Assembly: GCA_963930735.1 (NCBI GenBank)
Contig: OZ005740.1
Span: 348,276,262-348,340,261 of the forward strand
Direction of reading: 5' to 3'
Length of the DNA: 64,000 nt
From: Dioctria linearis
Taxonomy: Eukaryota > Arthropoda > Insecta > Diptera > Asilidae
The notes under the pieces were generated by a model. The model was not told the DNA's origin and did not search any database. It worked only from the letters and a program-made list of their open reading frames with translations. How positions within the stretch are numbered: position 1 is the first letter of the stretch; the number at the start of each line of letters is the position of its first letter. The position numbers and the translations under genes are program-made. Shown here piece by piece: positions 20,716 to 33,385 of this stretch.

Positions 20716-22004
20716 CTAGAAAAGATAAAGTTTTCGTAAATTACCAGGAATGTGATTTAAATTTTTTAATGCTAATTGCCTCTCTTTTGAACATTAAACT
20801 AAATAGAGTTTGCGTTTATGTAAGCGTGTTAAAACTTTTTCCTTAATTTCTTTGAAACCTTCGCGCTACATGCGGCAGATGATTCCCTAATAAGTGACTA
20901 AATTATGTTGATACATTTACTCAGATAAATATGAGGTCTTATATTCGGATCACAGGCTGATAGAAGTAGAGAGACTTGTCTCAAATATTTTTTCGAATGA
21001 ACATGCAAGCTCTGAAACTAAAGACTTTCTAAATACCGTGTAAAACAATTATTTGATTTGGGGCTTGTTTTGAATTTTGTCAGTAATATTGTCACCCTTC
21101 CTTTTTTGAAGTAGAACTGGCGGAATATTTTCTATAAATTTTTATACGAAAGTTTTACGACAGGTGTAAATTTTTATGCACATTGGCAAAATAAAATGAA
21201 TATTTGAAGGATAACTTTAGAACTTCCAAATTAAATTAAATCCTAAATATACATATATATACAAAAATAAATACTTAAAAATGAACAGGTCTTACACAGA
21301 GTAATTTAAATCTTTCCAAAATGAGTTATATAAAAGTTTACAAATTTTTTTCCAATTTATTAGTATGACATCTCTGTAAAATTCTTCACACTACATATTT
21401 TGACAAAGAAACAATAAACTACTAGATTTATTTTATTCACCTGATAATAAATAACATTTCAAAATAATACAAATTAAAGGAATAGGAAAAACTTATAATA
21501 TAATAATGTTGCAACTTATCTTAAGGAAGTATACTGACAAAAATTAATTATTTTATATTTTTCAAACAAAAAAATCACATCTTTAAACGAATACGACCAA
21601 TCTAATCGTCATTTGTACTATAGACACACGCCTTGATATTCGAAAACTACGTGGTATACTAGATGTGTGTCTTCACATACTAGTTGGATGCTGGCTGAAA
21701 TTCGTGGTATACCGTAAACGCATGATATAAAGATAAAAAGTATGGCCAATTCGAGAGGAATTTTTTGGGTTGCACGTCATTAGGTGACAATGTCATTTCG
21801 AGCGAATTTGTTTTGAGTTTTTTCCTTAGATCATAAAACGTTTTATGATCTAAGGTTTTTTCGCATTTTATTGACTGAAGTTTTGAATATAAGAAAAAGT
21901 TTAACAAAACATTACTTTCTTCGTTTAAATCACTTCGGGAAAAGTAATTATGTGCTAGTGGGAAAGCAAAGAAATTTCCAAATAAAAAATTTTGACAGAT
22001 TCTC
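20716..22004. other. 5' region of serpin B
   Basis: This should hold the rest of the serpin B promoter or first intron. No convincing ATG-plus-donor exon in phase 1 was found on the minus strand. A 20-bp palindrome, GATCATAAAACGTTTTATGA-like, lies at about 21830-21855. Confidence 0.4.
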
Positions 22005-22757
22005 CCCAATAAGCAAATCGAACGGAATTCCGGTCGTTTTCCTTGTCATTTTTGACGAGTTTACCTGGAAATCCGTACTATTTGCGCACGGAATTCCGCT
22101 TCTTTGGCCGAAGGGAACTGCGCCGAGATTCCAGGTCTTTGATTGTATTGGTAGATGGAACTGAACGTGGAAATCTATCGGATTTCCATGTTATTTCCTT
22201 GTTTTTTTCGCATGGAATTCCAAGACTTTTCCATGGCATTTCTATATGGAATTCCTAGGGATTTGAAAGCTTTTTCTAATTTTTTTAATTAAACAGTGGA
22301 ATATAAATAATTTGTAAGATGCAAAGCAGTAGAAAAAGTTTCGAAAGTATAGAGAAAATAGTCAAACTGCCATGACTTGAATCCTTGCAAAATGCTAAAA
22401 TAGAGCTTGATAAATTCGGAGCAAAGTTTGACAGATTTAGCGTTTTGTAAGAGTTAAAGTCATGGCACCTTGATTATTTTCGCTATACTTTCAAAACTTT
22501 TTCTACTGCTATGCACTATACAAATCAATTCAATTCGCAATCGCTTGTGTTTTGCAGAACACTACACGGAACCAAAAGGACACAGCTAATATAAGCCAAG
22601 CCATTAAAAATTTTTCGTATACCTCCAACACATCTGTGAAGCTGAAAATGGCGTTCGCTGTAGCGTGTAAAAACAGCTGTGTGTGTGAGAATGCCGTCAC
22701 TTTTTTCTGCTGGAATTCCGTGCGAAAATTCCACATATGGAATTTTTGCTTATTGGG
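22005..22757. mobile_element. TIR element CCCAATAAGC with GGAATTCC repeats
   Basis: The ends are CCCAATAAGCAAAT and the inverse GCTTATTGGG. Both subterminal regions carry several copies of GGAATTCC within longer repeats (TGGAATTCCGTGCG, ACGGAATTCCG). It is 753 bp and nonautonomous. A separate palindromic element sits inside it (22321-22514). No target duplication is clear. Confidence 0.72.
22321..22514. mobile_element. Foldback MITE of 194 bp
   Basis: GCAAAGCAGTAGAAAAAGTT at the left end matches the inverse of the right end, and the match continues for about 75-95 bp per arm with scattered mismatches. Nearly the whole element is therefore palindromic. It contains no frame and is nested in the CCCAATAAGC element. 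Confidence 0.8.
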
Positions 22758-23539
22758 TCCGGCCATACCTTGTTAATCTGTGTACATGAACATACCTGGT
22801 ACTGAAACACAACTATTTTTACTGGTATCCTAATATTCAAACCTAGTAGAGACAGTTTTCTATTGATACCACTGCCATTTTACATGGCGGGAAAAAGCTA
22901 CAACAAAATTTTGCATTTTTTTGACAAGCCATTTTTAAATCTATCAAAAATTTGTTTTAAAAATGGCGAGTGCAAGTTTTAATCAAAGAAGGAAAATTTT
23001 GTCGAGCAGCGAGACCGCAAATATAATCGAATTTTGACGTGGCAAATCACATCGTTTTCCCCATATTATGAATTTTGAACCTAAGGATAAAAAAAATATA
23101 CTTAGGATAAATATTATAAGTATATTGTCCATTGAACATTGTCCACACTCTCCGATTAACCCTCCATGAATTATTTAAAATATACAATTTTCTATAAAGC
23201 GCTGCTCGTCTTTTGTTCAAAATTTCTGATAACTTTAGCTTTGACCTCTAGAGCAGATTTTTTAATAAGAAATATTTTGTGACATTTTTACAAAAAACTT
23301 CTACTTTGGCTTTTCAGTGGGAGTGAATGTCAAACTATACTACAAACAAAAGTGTGTCGGGGGTCGGCTATACTACGTGGTATAGCTTTGACCTGGTATG
23401 ATATCAATACCATTATGTGTGTACCCATTATAAGTAAACTTTCAATTTCTGGCGTAATTTACATCAATGATACAATCTTCATGCCCAAATTTGAGCCAAT
23501 TCGTATAAAACTTTTGTACTTGGTGGAGATGTATACTTA

Positions 23540-23767
23540 GGGTCGTATTCACCAAGACATTTAATTGAAATTTAATTTAATTTCTGTTTTAGTACTCCTA
23601 TAGGGCACAGTTAAAATTAAATTTAAATTAAATTTGGGTTATTTTATGTTATAATAACGCATATATAACTTTAATTTTAATTTAAGTGAGCCCTAACCCT
23701 CTCTAACGGGAGTACTAAAATTGAAATTAAATTAAATATCAATTAAATGGCTTGGTGAATACGGCCC
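23540..23767. mobile_element. Harbinger-like MITE, short copy
   Basis: The ends are GGGTCGTATTCACCAAG and the inverse CTTGGTGAATACGGCCC, and the TIRs extend about 45 bp with alternating TTTAATT motifs. It is flanked by TTA and TAA. The longer relative at 49432-50359 has the same ends and a clean TTA duplication, which places the family in PIF/Harbinger. Confidence 0.82.
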
Positions 23768-24243
23768 TAAAAGTCATTTTACAACATAGAATACAAGAAA
23801 AATTAAAACAGGTATCCTAGAGAGGATTTAGGGATGTGGCGTCATATGAAGTCAGTGGGGGTTTTTTTTTTTGTTACCTATAAGACCGACCATTGCATAT
23901 GAAAGCAACTTCTCACAGCAATCATTATTTTCTAATTGAGGTAATAATTAAACATTAGAATTAAATAATTATTTTTATTATAATTATCACACTATATTTT
24001 TCATTAAACATTTAGTTTTTTGTGTGAAATTCTCTCACACATTCTGGGCAAGTCGGTTCATTACGCTTGCAACACTTTTAGCGCCATCTTCGGAAGCACA
24101 TTGAACTGTGGCACCTTGGGGTTGATTTAATATCTACCTTTTCAGGGATATCACCATTTTCGTCATAGCGTATGCAACCTGATGTCTTTGATGGGAGTAA
24201 GCGTTTATTCCTTGGTTTAACAGCATCCGAATTAGATTGACCA

Positions 24244-27165
24244 GGGGGTGATTCTGATCTCTTTGTCGCATCTTAGGCGTATATTTTAGACACATATTTT
24301 GACATTTCACCTCAAATTTGTCATACTTTTATATTCACCATATTCATTTTGATTTATCCTTTTCATCAAGCACAAAATAAACTATAATGAACTAGGAGGC
24401 GCACGACGATGTTGCCCGGCGATAATATAGATACCTAGGTGGTTGGGGTGGTTAGATATAAATAATATCTTAGCTATTATCTGACTCGATCGCGCGATTC
24501 CGTTCTCTAGGGTTTCACTCTGTGTCTGTACTGTATGCGTGCGTGTGTGTGCGTGTATGAATGCGCGTGCATATATTCATGTGTTGGAGAGTGTAGCTCT
24601 CTACGCCGAAGCGTTCTCATGCAGTGCACAAATATATACTAAAACACGAAATTTTTTTAAATTGTGTTTGGAATTTTTATGAAAACGCCATCTACAAAAA
24701 ATGTGTTGTTTACCTCGAAGCCTTCTCAGGCAGCTACCAAGTATATAGTGAAAAACAGAAGTTTTGTATGGTATCACTGAGAAGGGGTAACCCAATTTAG
24801 TCTATTTTTGAAATTTTATTTACCATTGCTATGAAAACACCATGTAGCAAATTTTTTATATAGCAACCGTACGAAGGAGTTGCCCGATTGGCCCCATTTG
24901 GGAACTTAATTTAAAGTTTTTTTAACAGAGTCCTGAGTACAAAATGTCAGCTCTCTACGTTGACGCGTGGGGCAGTGTCCAATTATATAGTGAAAACCTA
25001 AAGCTTTGTATGGCAACACCAAAAAGTGGTCGCCCGATTTGGTCCAGTTTCAATCTTGTATTTGCAATTTTCATGAAAACGCTGTGTACAAAGTTTTAGC
25101 TATCCATGTCGACGCATTCTCGGACAGTTTGCAAATATATAGTGAAAAACCAAAGTTTTGTATGACAACATCAAGAAGAGGATGCCCGATTCAGACCATT
25201 TTTGTAATTTTATTTACTATTTATGAAAACACCAATTAAACAAATTTAGTTCTATACGTCGACGCGTTCTTATGCAGCGCCAAAATATATAGTTAAGAAG
25301 TATAAAAGCTAGAATTGGTCTAAGACCAATTCTTATGATACCCTAGATGAATGCCCATATAAAATTTCATATGGTCACCGAACTATACAAGTTTGATTTT
25401 TGAAGTGGTTTTTCGCATATATTTCTAGATCGGTTCGTCGAACAGAAAAAATGATTATAACCAATTTTATAGGATTTCATATTCTAAAGTAGTTTTTTGT
25501 ACAAAAAAAAATTTGTAGGAGCGATCGTTTACACAGTATATGTAAAAAACTTAAATTTTTATATGGCAACACCAAAAAGGGGGTTCCCGATTTATTCCAT
25601 TATTGAAAATTTATTTACTATTACTATTAAAACACCATATACCATATTTCAGGTCTCTATGTGGTCGCGTTCTCAAGCAGTGTACAAATATTTAGTGGAA
25701 ACCGAAATTTTTGTATGGCAACCCCACGAAGGAGTTGCCCGATTTGACTCATTTTCGAACATAATTTTATTTTATTTTTAAAGTTCGTGTATACAATTTC
25801 AGCTCTCTAAGTACACGCGTTGTCGAGTTATCGTGCTCATGGACGGACGGACGGACATGCAAAAATCAAAATAACTTTTAATTTTGTGTCATTATTTCTG
25901 TGCGTTACAAACGAAATGACAAACTTAGTAAGCCCTTTAGATTTCATCTAGGGTATAAAAACGATATTTTTTAATTAGCAACCATTTGAAGGAGTTGCTC
26001 GATTTGTCCCATTTATATATTTTTTTAAAAACGTCTTGTTCAAAATTTTAGCTCTCCACATAAACGCGCTCTCAGGCAGTTTCCAAATATATAGTGTAAA
26101 ATTAAAGTTTTGTATGGAAACACCAGAAACGGGTCGCCCGATTTGGCCCACTTTTAAAACTGTATTTGCAATTTCCATGAAAACGCCATATACAAAAATT
26201 CAGTTCTCTGCGTTGACATGTTGTCAGGCACTGTCCAAATATATAGTAAAAAATTAAATATTTGAATGGGAACCCTACGAAGGGGTTGCCCGATATAAAC
26301 CATTTCTGAGCTTGTATTTGCAATTTTTATGAAAATACCTACCGTGTACAAAATTTGAGCTTTCCAGGTCGAAGCGTTCCCAGGCAGTTTTCTAGACTTT
26401 GGCAACAGCGCCATCTATCGTATCCAAAACTATCCTATCTTTCAAGCTAGAACCAACCAAACATATTCACAAAATTTCATGGAAATCGGTTGGACTGCGA
26501 CACGGGATTTTTATATATTCAGATTTGCAATGAATTATAGTCAGAATACGCGCCTAAAAGTATGACAAATTAGTCAAGTGCTTCCCAGGTTGTGACAAAT
26601 ATTTAATACTGTGGTAAATGTATGTTCTACACCTAATTAAATCAATACATGTGCTTAGCCAATTACCGCACACTTTTAATTTAAAACTCATGCCCAGAGT
26701 TGCAAGCGGCTATAGCCGTAATTTGATTAATCAGGCGGACATGTTTTGACTTGTTCAAGCCAAGAAAAATCATACTCAAAATCAACTTAAAATTTATCTG
26801 AAATTTTACGTAATTTTTTTTTCAACGTACTACTGAAGAATTAACAAATAAATACATTACTACAGTCCGTACTAAAAATGTTTCCTCTTTTATTAATGAA
26901 ATTATGCAAGATGGCTATAGCCTCAATTTGCATACATATCTCCAAAAATTGGATGCAATAGCCGCCGTTTGTGGCAATGGGTTAAATTCGAATTTAATAT
27001 TTTGAAGTTGTCATGTGAAGTGTCATTTTTAGTTCATTCTACGTATTTCCAGGCTTAATGCTGAGCTGAATAAAAACACGAAAAAATCAATAGAAAAGTT
27101 CATTTCATTTAGGCGTATATTTTGACAGTAAAGTACGACAAAAGATCAGAATCACCCCCGGGTCG
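24244..27165. mobile_element. 2.9-kb TIR insertion carrying dipteran repeats
   Basis: GGGGGTGATTCTGATCT and the following TTTGTCG at 24244 recur inverted at about 27141-27165. Just inside, AGGCGTATATTTT occurs at both ends in direct orientation. The piggyBac protein is continuous across the outside edges (RKGNDP before and QSNSDAVKPR after). The inside is mostly the repeat array at 24600-26520. No transposase is recognised, and the target duplication could not be fixed. Confidence 0.6.
24600..26520 (-). repeat. Array of diverged 150-240 bp units (dipteran (GTCY)n family)
   Basis: At least eight units repeat the same order: GGCAACACC or a variant, GTTGCCCGATT, a T-rich block, TTTATGAAAAC, CCATGTACAAAATTTCAG, GCTCTCTACGTTGACGCG, TTCTCAGGCAGTGTCC, AAATATATAGTGAAAA. 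The key octamer GGCAGTGT or a variant lies near 24735, 24965, 25110, 25275, 25675, 26075, 26225 and 26380. One complete dipteran element (about 25306-25970, with the hairpin GAATTGGTCTAAGACCAATTC and a GGAC tract at 25843) lies in the middle. Diverged partial units extend it on both sides. Short open frames here are spurious. Confidence 0.82.
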
Positions 27166-27944
27166 TTCCCTTTTCTTTGCATTTGTTTTCCCTAAAATTA
27201 AAAGTATCTCTCACAGCTCTGCTTTAAAATGTAAAAGAAATTTTGTTTTGTCTAAATACTGCCTATAAGGAATCCAGAAGCTAACGATAGCAATGTTGAG
27301 AAGATGAGAAAAAATTCTAATTCTTCTTGTTTTTAAATCCATGTGGGTAGTGACTTATCATACTATCCATCAAGTCAACACCCCCCATAAATTTGTTATC
27401 CTCCTGTACAACATAGGGCCGTGCAACTTTAATGTATTGTTTTTTCTTCCTATCCCATCGAGTAATTTCATCTTGTGGTTAAAGGTCACCATAATTGGAT
27501 GTCATGTGCACCTATTTATTATTCAGCCAACGCAGTACTGACGTAGCATAAGTTGCTTCACTTCTTTTCAATTATTACTTAGGAAGTAATTTATGTGTTT
27601 AACTTTAGAAATTCTATTTAGTCGAAGAGTTCCAATCACAAACAGATTATTTTCTTGCAAAGCTCTTATCAGCAGAAGACTTGTGAAAAGGTTATCCATA
27701 AATATTTTATTACCGGTTCTTGAAATCCCATGACATAAACGGATAAAAGTAACGGTGAAAGCTCGTTGCTAGACTTTTCTTCCTACATCTTGAAACAGTG
27801 GACTAGCCCTGCACTATATTTTGAAGCCCAATTTGTTTGGTTTTTCCAACATATATTTCTTTGTAGAACTCTTAGCTTGAACGGAACAAATATATTTTTA
27901 TTTCTGCAAATCGATTGTGACTCATAGAATGCGCTATTTGGTCC

Positions 27945-28650
27945 ATTCTTTCAAAGCCCTCGAGAATACTTCACAAGCCATGAAACAGACTCCCTCCCTA
28001 CCACATGCGAGGCCCAACGGAGTCCTTACATTCTAAAATATTTGCAGTGTTCTTATGTAAAAGTGACAAAAGTTTGATTTGAATAGCTCCTCCGCCCTAA
28101 ACTCATACAGAAAAATGGTGTAGTGATAATCTTAAGCTTGCTTTCTTATCTTCCAAACCGGATTAAAATTTTCATACCTTTCCTAACAAAATTATTTAAA
28201 CAATTTATCTTAACCAAGATTTCTCAAACAAAAATTCTCAGCTGAGTAATCATTGTAATGCCGCTGTGCCGTCAAGGGATGCCATGGGCTGATGATATCG
28301 AATGTAGCTGCCTACTCCGGCTGCACATTCATACATACATGCAATTATCACTCAGCTGAGAGGTATTGAGAGTAAAATGGTAAGATTACTTTGTAAACAA
28401 AACTATTTTATTATTTTGTTAAGGAAGGATGTAGTAAGTGCAGCCTTTGGGAAGATAAGGAACCAAGCTAGAAGACTATTTTCATATATGGAAAGTAGTT
28501 TAGGCTCTATAGCATATATAAATTCAATGTTTGGCACTTTTCCATAAGTATCAATATAAAACATTTTAGAAAACGGACTCACAACGCATACATATAGTTT
28601 TCTGTTTCATGGCTTGGGAAGAATTCTCGAGGACCAATCCATTCTCACAT
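27945..28650. repeat. Large nested palindrome inside the piggyBac remnant
   Basis: Outer arms share CCTCGAGAAT, CAAGCCATGAAACAG and GGTCC (27945-27990 against the inverse at 28605-28650). Inner arms near 28130-28210 and 28405-28490 share CTTATCTTCC and CCTAACAAAAT blocks. CTCAGCTGAG occurs at 28237 and 28351. It reads as an inverted duplication plus a foldback MITE. It breaks the transposase frame. Confidence 0.65.
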
Positions 28651-29099
28651 TAGGATATCTTATGTATGTCATTATCAAATTTATGCCGAGAAAAATCTTT
28701 AAGTCTGCGACAGCAATATAAAATGTTGCATTGTCAGATTAAAAAGGATGTCTACTTGTCTCAAATACGATCATCTCCAATAAATCGTCATTGAAATAAT
28801 ATTTGAAAGGATCATATGGCTCAAATCCATTTATGAATACTTTGTCTTCGGCTTGATATGCTGAAGGAATTCCGTTAAAGCCCGTTATCTTTACCCGACA
28901 CCCATATATAGTTTCTGAGATGCTTCGATGTGAACGATGAACGTGCATTGTCGTTGATTTCCAAAGCTGTGTCGCTAGAATCTTGAAGTCCATCCCCATC
29001 AACTTCATTCATCATACTCGTTGCATATTTCATCGAAGTAGTCTTGAACGTAATCGTCATCATCGCTATTGCTATGTTTAAGGTTAATTGAAACACATG

Positions 29100-30390
29100 G
29101 TCCCTCTTATGACTTCTTTATTAACTTATATTATATCAGCCTAGCAACTGTTTCCTAATGCACACTGATCTCGCCTGGTGTCTCTCCAAAGCTTTACTTA
29201 CTCTGCTAATTTAAACCTATTCTGTAAGAGTGTATGTATGGGTATCATAACAGCTATCTACTACACTAGATTCTGAGTCGGAAGGAAACAAAATCTCGGT
29301 ATCTTATAATGCCGTTCTTTTTTGGAAGTTAAACGAAACATTCTGATGTGACCATCTCTCCATTAGTTTGATACTTTCGCAATAAAATGACCGAAAACGT
29401 GTAAGTATACCATGAAAAACAAAAATTTTAAAATGTACCGAGAATCTATCATTATTATACGAAAATATTGAGCCGGTAACACTATGCATAACAAAATACT
29501 GAAGAAATTATGTGATTCAGTGAAAGTGTCAATTTATGGAAACAAAATAACAAAGAAGCCCAATAGCTTCACATGATGCCACATGCTTCTCCTAAGAATA
29601 TAAAAATCTAAAAGGCCTATACTTACATATGTATTGATTTTGAAGCCAAACACCTTACGAAACACTTTTTAAAAATTTTCGCTTTTTAAAAAATATATCT
29701 TACCTATTTAAAAAAACAAAAAAACTTAAACTTTACGTTTTACTTCAACGACAAATGAGCCACACGTAGATTGTAAATCAACAAAAATAATGTCTGTTGT
29801 ATGTGGATTGAAATGAAATCCACTTTGTATTTAAAATAAAATATTCAAAAGTGCCTGAAAATTTGCAGTAGACATTAGACGAATTTAGTCTAGCAGTTTC
29901 TGGCCTAAAGCCAAAGATCAAAAAAACATTCTTTTTTGGAGTATAGGTACTGTGTGTAATGTGTTTCGATCAGCAGTAACAGGGCGATCTCATCAGGACA
30001 GCAATGAAACCCTGAAACTGGCTGCTGTCTACACTACAGTGAACTCAATTAGGCCAGAATCTGACAGTACTACGGTATTTGTCTTTTAATTTTCTCTGCT
30101 CATATGCAGTAGGTTAAGAATTGCCTGTATACTCGTATATTGTATGGGTCTCGAAAGAGTAAAAGCTCATTACTACTTTCTATGAATTTAGTTTAAATTT
30201 AGAAGGTTTTATTTATCTGCCATCATATGATGCCGTTGGGCATGAGGTTAAAAAATATAACTAATAAAATAAAAATTGCTCCTTGCCTACCTAATACATG
30301 AGGAATTTTAGCGAGATCATTACTAAGGTCAAAACGCTAAATTTAGCTTGTTGACCTCAGTACTAGGCTTTAGATTGAGGGACTGAGGTG
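29100..30390. other. Intergenic DNA, no gene recognised
   Basis: Mostly AT-rich with no convincing frame. A less AT-rich patch at 29960-30080 (around CAGGGCGATCTCATCAGGAC) looks like an old coding or element fragment, but I could not assign it. Confidence 0.4.
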
Positions 30391-31055
30391 CAGGGTGGCC
30401 AGATTGTGCGATTTCTAGCCAATTGAGGTACTTCGAATTCAACTTTGGTGACATAAAATTTGGGCAAGTTGTCAACATTTTTGATTAATGGCATCTTGCT
30501 ACAGTTATGCCTAGACGTGCCAGCACAAAATTTTTTCTCCGCGGTGGTTCCTTATCTGATTACCGGGTTTAATTGTGTAAGTGTTCAAACAAGTTACAGT
30601 TGTTTATATGTATAATAATAACTGTATCACAAATTCACAACACGTAACGAGAATAGATTTATTACATCATCACCTCAAATTGCAGCTAATGGACTGCATA
30701 GCCGTCCAATCAGAAATCTTAAAATCTGAAAATGGCCGAAACTATTCGTTTGCAGTAGTATTGGTATGCTAGCCGTGTTTCAGCTTAGAAAAGTGTGGCA
30801 CGAAGTTTTTCCACCCTTGAATGGTTCTCATCTCCGAAAAGTGTAGCATGCTAGCAGCATGTTGGTTCTAGCTTATAGCTTGTTATTGAAAAAGGAGAAG
30901 TGAAATGAATGCAGTAACTTTCAAAGTTTTTAGCAATATATTGTATTATTGGCATAGGCGATAAAATGGGCTACTTTTAATTGAAACTGGGCGACTTTGG
31001 GCTACCTTTTTAGAGAAATATGGCGATATGTCTAAATATTTTCTGGCAACCCTTG
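30391..31055. mobile_element. Possible hAT-like element CAGGGTGGCCAGA
   Basis: CAGGGTGGCCAGA at the left and TCTGGCAACCCTTG at the right are imperfect inverted ends about 665 bp apart. CAGGG-type termini are common in hAT elements. Flanking octamers do not match, so the call is weak. Confidence 0.4.
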
Positions 31056-31496
31056 AGATTCGCGCTAAAATAAATTTTAGCGAGTCGCCATTATCAGACC
31101 GTTCTTTTAGCAGCTTAAATATGACAGCGTAGACTGAGATATGAGAGATAGTAAAAAGTGAAGAAGAAATATATTTAGCATACTAAAGAACAGTCATGGC
31201 CGATAAATTTAAGCTAAATTGGTTGGAAGCTTACTGGTAGTGCCAATTCTTCTCAAGAACAACATGCCAAAATTTACCGTGTTGACATTAGTACTGAACT
31301 CGTTAAAATTCTGGATAAGTTTGTGTAGCTCACTTAATAGGAAAATTTGGTTTAGGTGTTAATGGTTAATTTTTAATGTCTTTGTTTTATTTTTCTTATT
31401 AAGAAGGCACTTAAAAATCATAATTCATTTTTATTAAAAAATCACACATTTTCGTAATTTCGAAAGAAGACGCCTTAAGTCAAAAGGTGGAATTAA

Positions 31497-31924
31497 GGCT
31501 CAGCTACAATTGAAGAACTTTGTTGAACGTTTTTGAACGAAACTGAAGTTTACTTACGAAAAATTGATATTTTTAGCCTAAATAGATATCATATTCCGTA
31601 AGGGTTATTATCTTGATTTTCAATTTTAAGAAGTGGTGACAAAAAAAAAATAGCATTACATTTTAATTTTACATTGCACTTTTAATCAAATTTAAAAAAA
31701 AAAAAATTTAAATTAAATTTAAATTTAATTCTTTGACACATCTGGCTTTCTTACGGAATGAGTGATTCTAACCGCACCTTTACTGACTGCAATTTATCAT
31801 TTAAACTTAACGAAAGTTCCCCTCTGACGAGTTACAGTTCAATTGTGAACGTTTGTTAAATATAAAGCTCACGTTCGGTTTACGTAAATAACATTACTTA
31901 CGTATTCGTAAATTGTAGTTGAGC
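31497..31924. mobile_element. MITE of the GGCT-RRCYACAATTG family, copy 2
   Basis: The left end is GGCTCAGCTACAATTG and the right end TGTAGTTGAGC is its imperfect inverse. The internal CCTAAATAGATATCA block, TTCCGTAAG and CCGCACCTTTACTGACTGCA match the copy at 8455. It has no coding frame. Confidence 0.8.
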
Positions 31925-32735
31925 TTTTAGTTCTGCCATCACGCATTTACGATTTGCTTTAGTGGAAATTTATTTTTCCATGCTCAGTGGGAATTCAAGA
32001 TATCCTCACTTTTAATATAATTTTTTTCTCTCTTAATTTAAACACTAATTGCAACACTAAAAGTATCGTCCTTCGACTTTGTACAAGCTAGTTTCACCTG
32101 ACTTAACAATCTTATCATCGATTAACTTGATAGCCCTCAACAGTTATATATTGATTCTATATCAAGTTCAATTTAAATATCAAAGCTTCCGACTTCTTGA
32201 TAGATTTTCTGAAGCTGTTTGCGCTCTTCAAGCTTTTCTATTGAATTCATTTTTTAAGACTGCTTCTCTGCTATAGCTATACCAAAATCTAATCTTGGAA
32301 ATAATTTTAAATCAATCGATCACAAAGCATTAGAAATATCACCCGCCAAAGTTGAGACAGTTATCATTGAATTCACAGCAAAATATTCACGGTGCCCTTA
32401 ATTAGTTCTCTCACTTGTGACAACTTGCAATCAAATCAGTTGACTTAGTTTAGTAATATCCGTATTTCAAAGAACAATAAAGTACTCATTGCGATTATTA
32501 AGAACTTTGTAAACAGGCACTGCAGTGAATACCAACACTCTGCTTATCAATGTGACGTAATAAATAATTTCATTTATACTTTCGAAATTGCTCCAAGTTA
32601 GGCGAGAATAAAATTTGTTATTGCAATCCCTAGCTGAAGAGATAACACTTATCGCGTAACTTCTATAAGTTCTGTCTTGCAAAAATAAGCGCGTCACATA
32701 TTTGCTAGTATCAATGGAGTAAATTGTATTAAAAG
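31925..32735. other. Intergenic DNA upstream of a candidate promoter
   Basis: No repeat or gene was recognised. Short frames at 32079-32276 (+) and 32467-32697 (-) have no motif. Confidence 0.4.
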
Positions 32736-32833
32736 TCAGTCATTCTCCCATGTATATCTATCTATCTTCAAAACGTTAGTGCTAGTGAAAGTTAACTTTT
32801 TTTTAAACAAAATCGAAATGATCTCTGTGCAGG
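32736..32833 (+). promoter_or_regulatory. Candidate start site and first exon of serpin C
   Basis: TCAGTC at 32736 matches the insect initiator. About 80 nt downstream, ATG at 32818 opens MISVQ plus one base, and is followed at 32834 by GTAAGAC, a strong donor. The phase (1) is what the first known exon of serpin C (39920) needs. Joining them codes MISVQG-FFIATFVAIASG, a plausible signal peptide. The intron would be 7.1 kb and full of repeats. This is inference; only a transcript would prove the link. Confidence 0.4.
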
Positions 32834-32839
32834 GTAAGA

Positions 32840-33385
32840 CTACACATAGTTATGAACAAAAATCGCTTTGAAATAAGTTTTTCAATATTTTAAAGTGAGG
32901 ATCGTTTTATCTGTTGAATATTTCTTGTAAATATGGTGACATTGAAAGTGCTAAATTAAATTACAAAAAATTTTAGAAGAGCTATTTTCAATTATTAGAG
33001 TTCTTGTTTTGTTTTTTGTAACAAATGTGCTGCCGCAATTATTTAACAAGTGAAACTATTCGAATATGAAATATGTAAATACAAAACACTGTTAAAACAC
33101 GTAATCGATTTGAACATTGGTTTATATTAATTACAACAAGAACACATTCAATTGCAAATATATCAATGCAAATATAAAAATACGAAAGGCAAATCTATTC
33201 AACGTCGAAAATTAATAAAAAATACAAAGTGCATATCTTGCGATAAGAAAGGAACAATTCAAAAAGTACAAACTTTTTAGGAGACGTATTTAAAATTTTG
33301 ATTTTACTAAAGATAAAGGAGAATTTGACAGACAACCGGGAAAAAAATTAATGTACAAACGTCACGTTAATTATGAAAAAAAACG
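32840..33385. other. AT-rich DNA, possible serpin C intron
   Basis: No coding frame or terminal repeat was seen. If the candidate first exon at 32818 is right, this is the start of a long intron. Confidence 0.4.

Larger units (their letters stand above)
24010..29096 (-). pseudogene. Decayed piggyBac transposase split by a 2.9-kb insertion
   Basis: Read on the minus strand, the N-terminal part (29096-28739) ends ...YYFNDDLLEMIVFETSRHPF. A middle block near 27700-27600 reads IFMDNLFTSLLLIRALQEN and then LFVIGTLRLNR. The block at 27460-27300 reads RWDRKKKQYIKVARPYVVQ and then DNKFMGGVDLMDSMISHY. After the insert (27165-24244), a C-terminal Cys-rich stretch at 24240-24010 reads PRCHSSMC, CCKRNEPTCPECVREFHTKN. 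These are the order and motifs of piggyBac/PGBD transposases. Stops, frameshifts and a large palindrome (27945-28650) interrupt it. Confidence 0.8.

Noticed and set aside
25006..26414. Multiple 64-94 residue frames with similar sequence on both strands
   Set aside because: They repeat because they lie in the diverged tandem units, not because they are a gene family.
24600..26520. CRISPR-like array because of regular repeats
   Set aside because: Units are long and diverged, with no constant short repeat or unique spacers, and the genome is eukaryotic.
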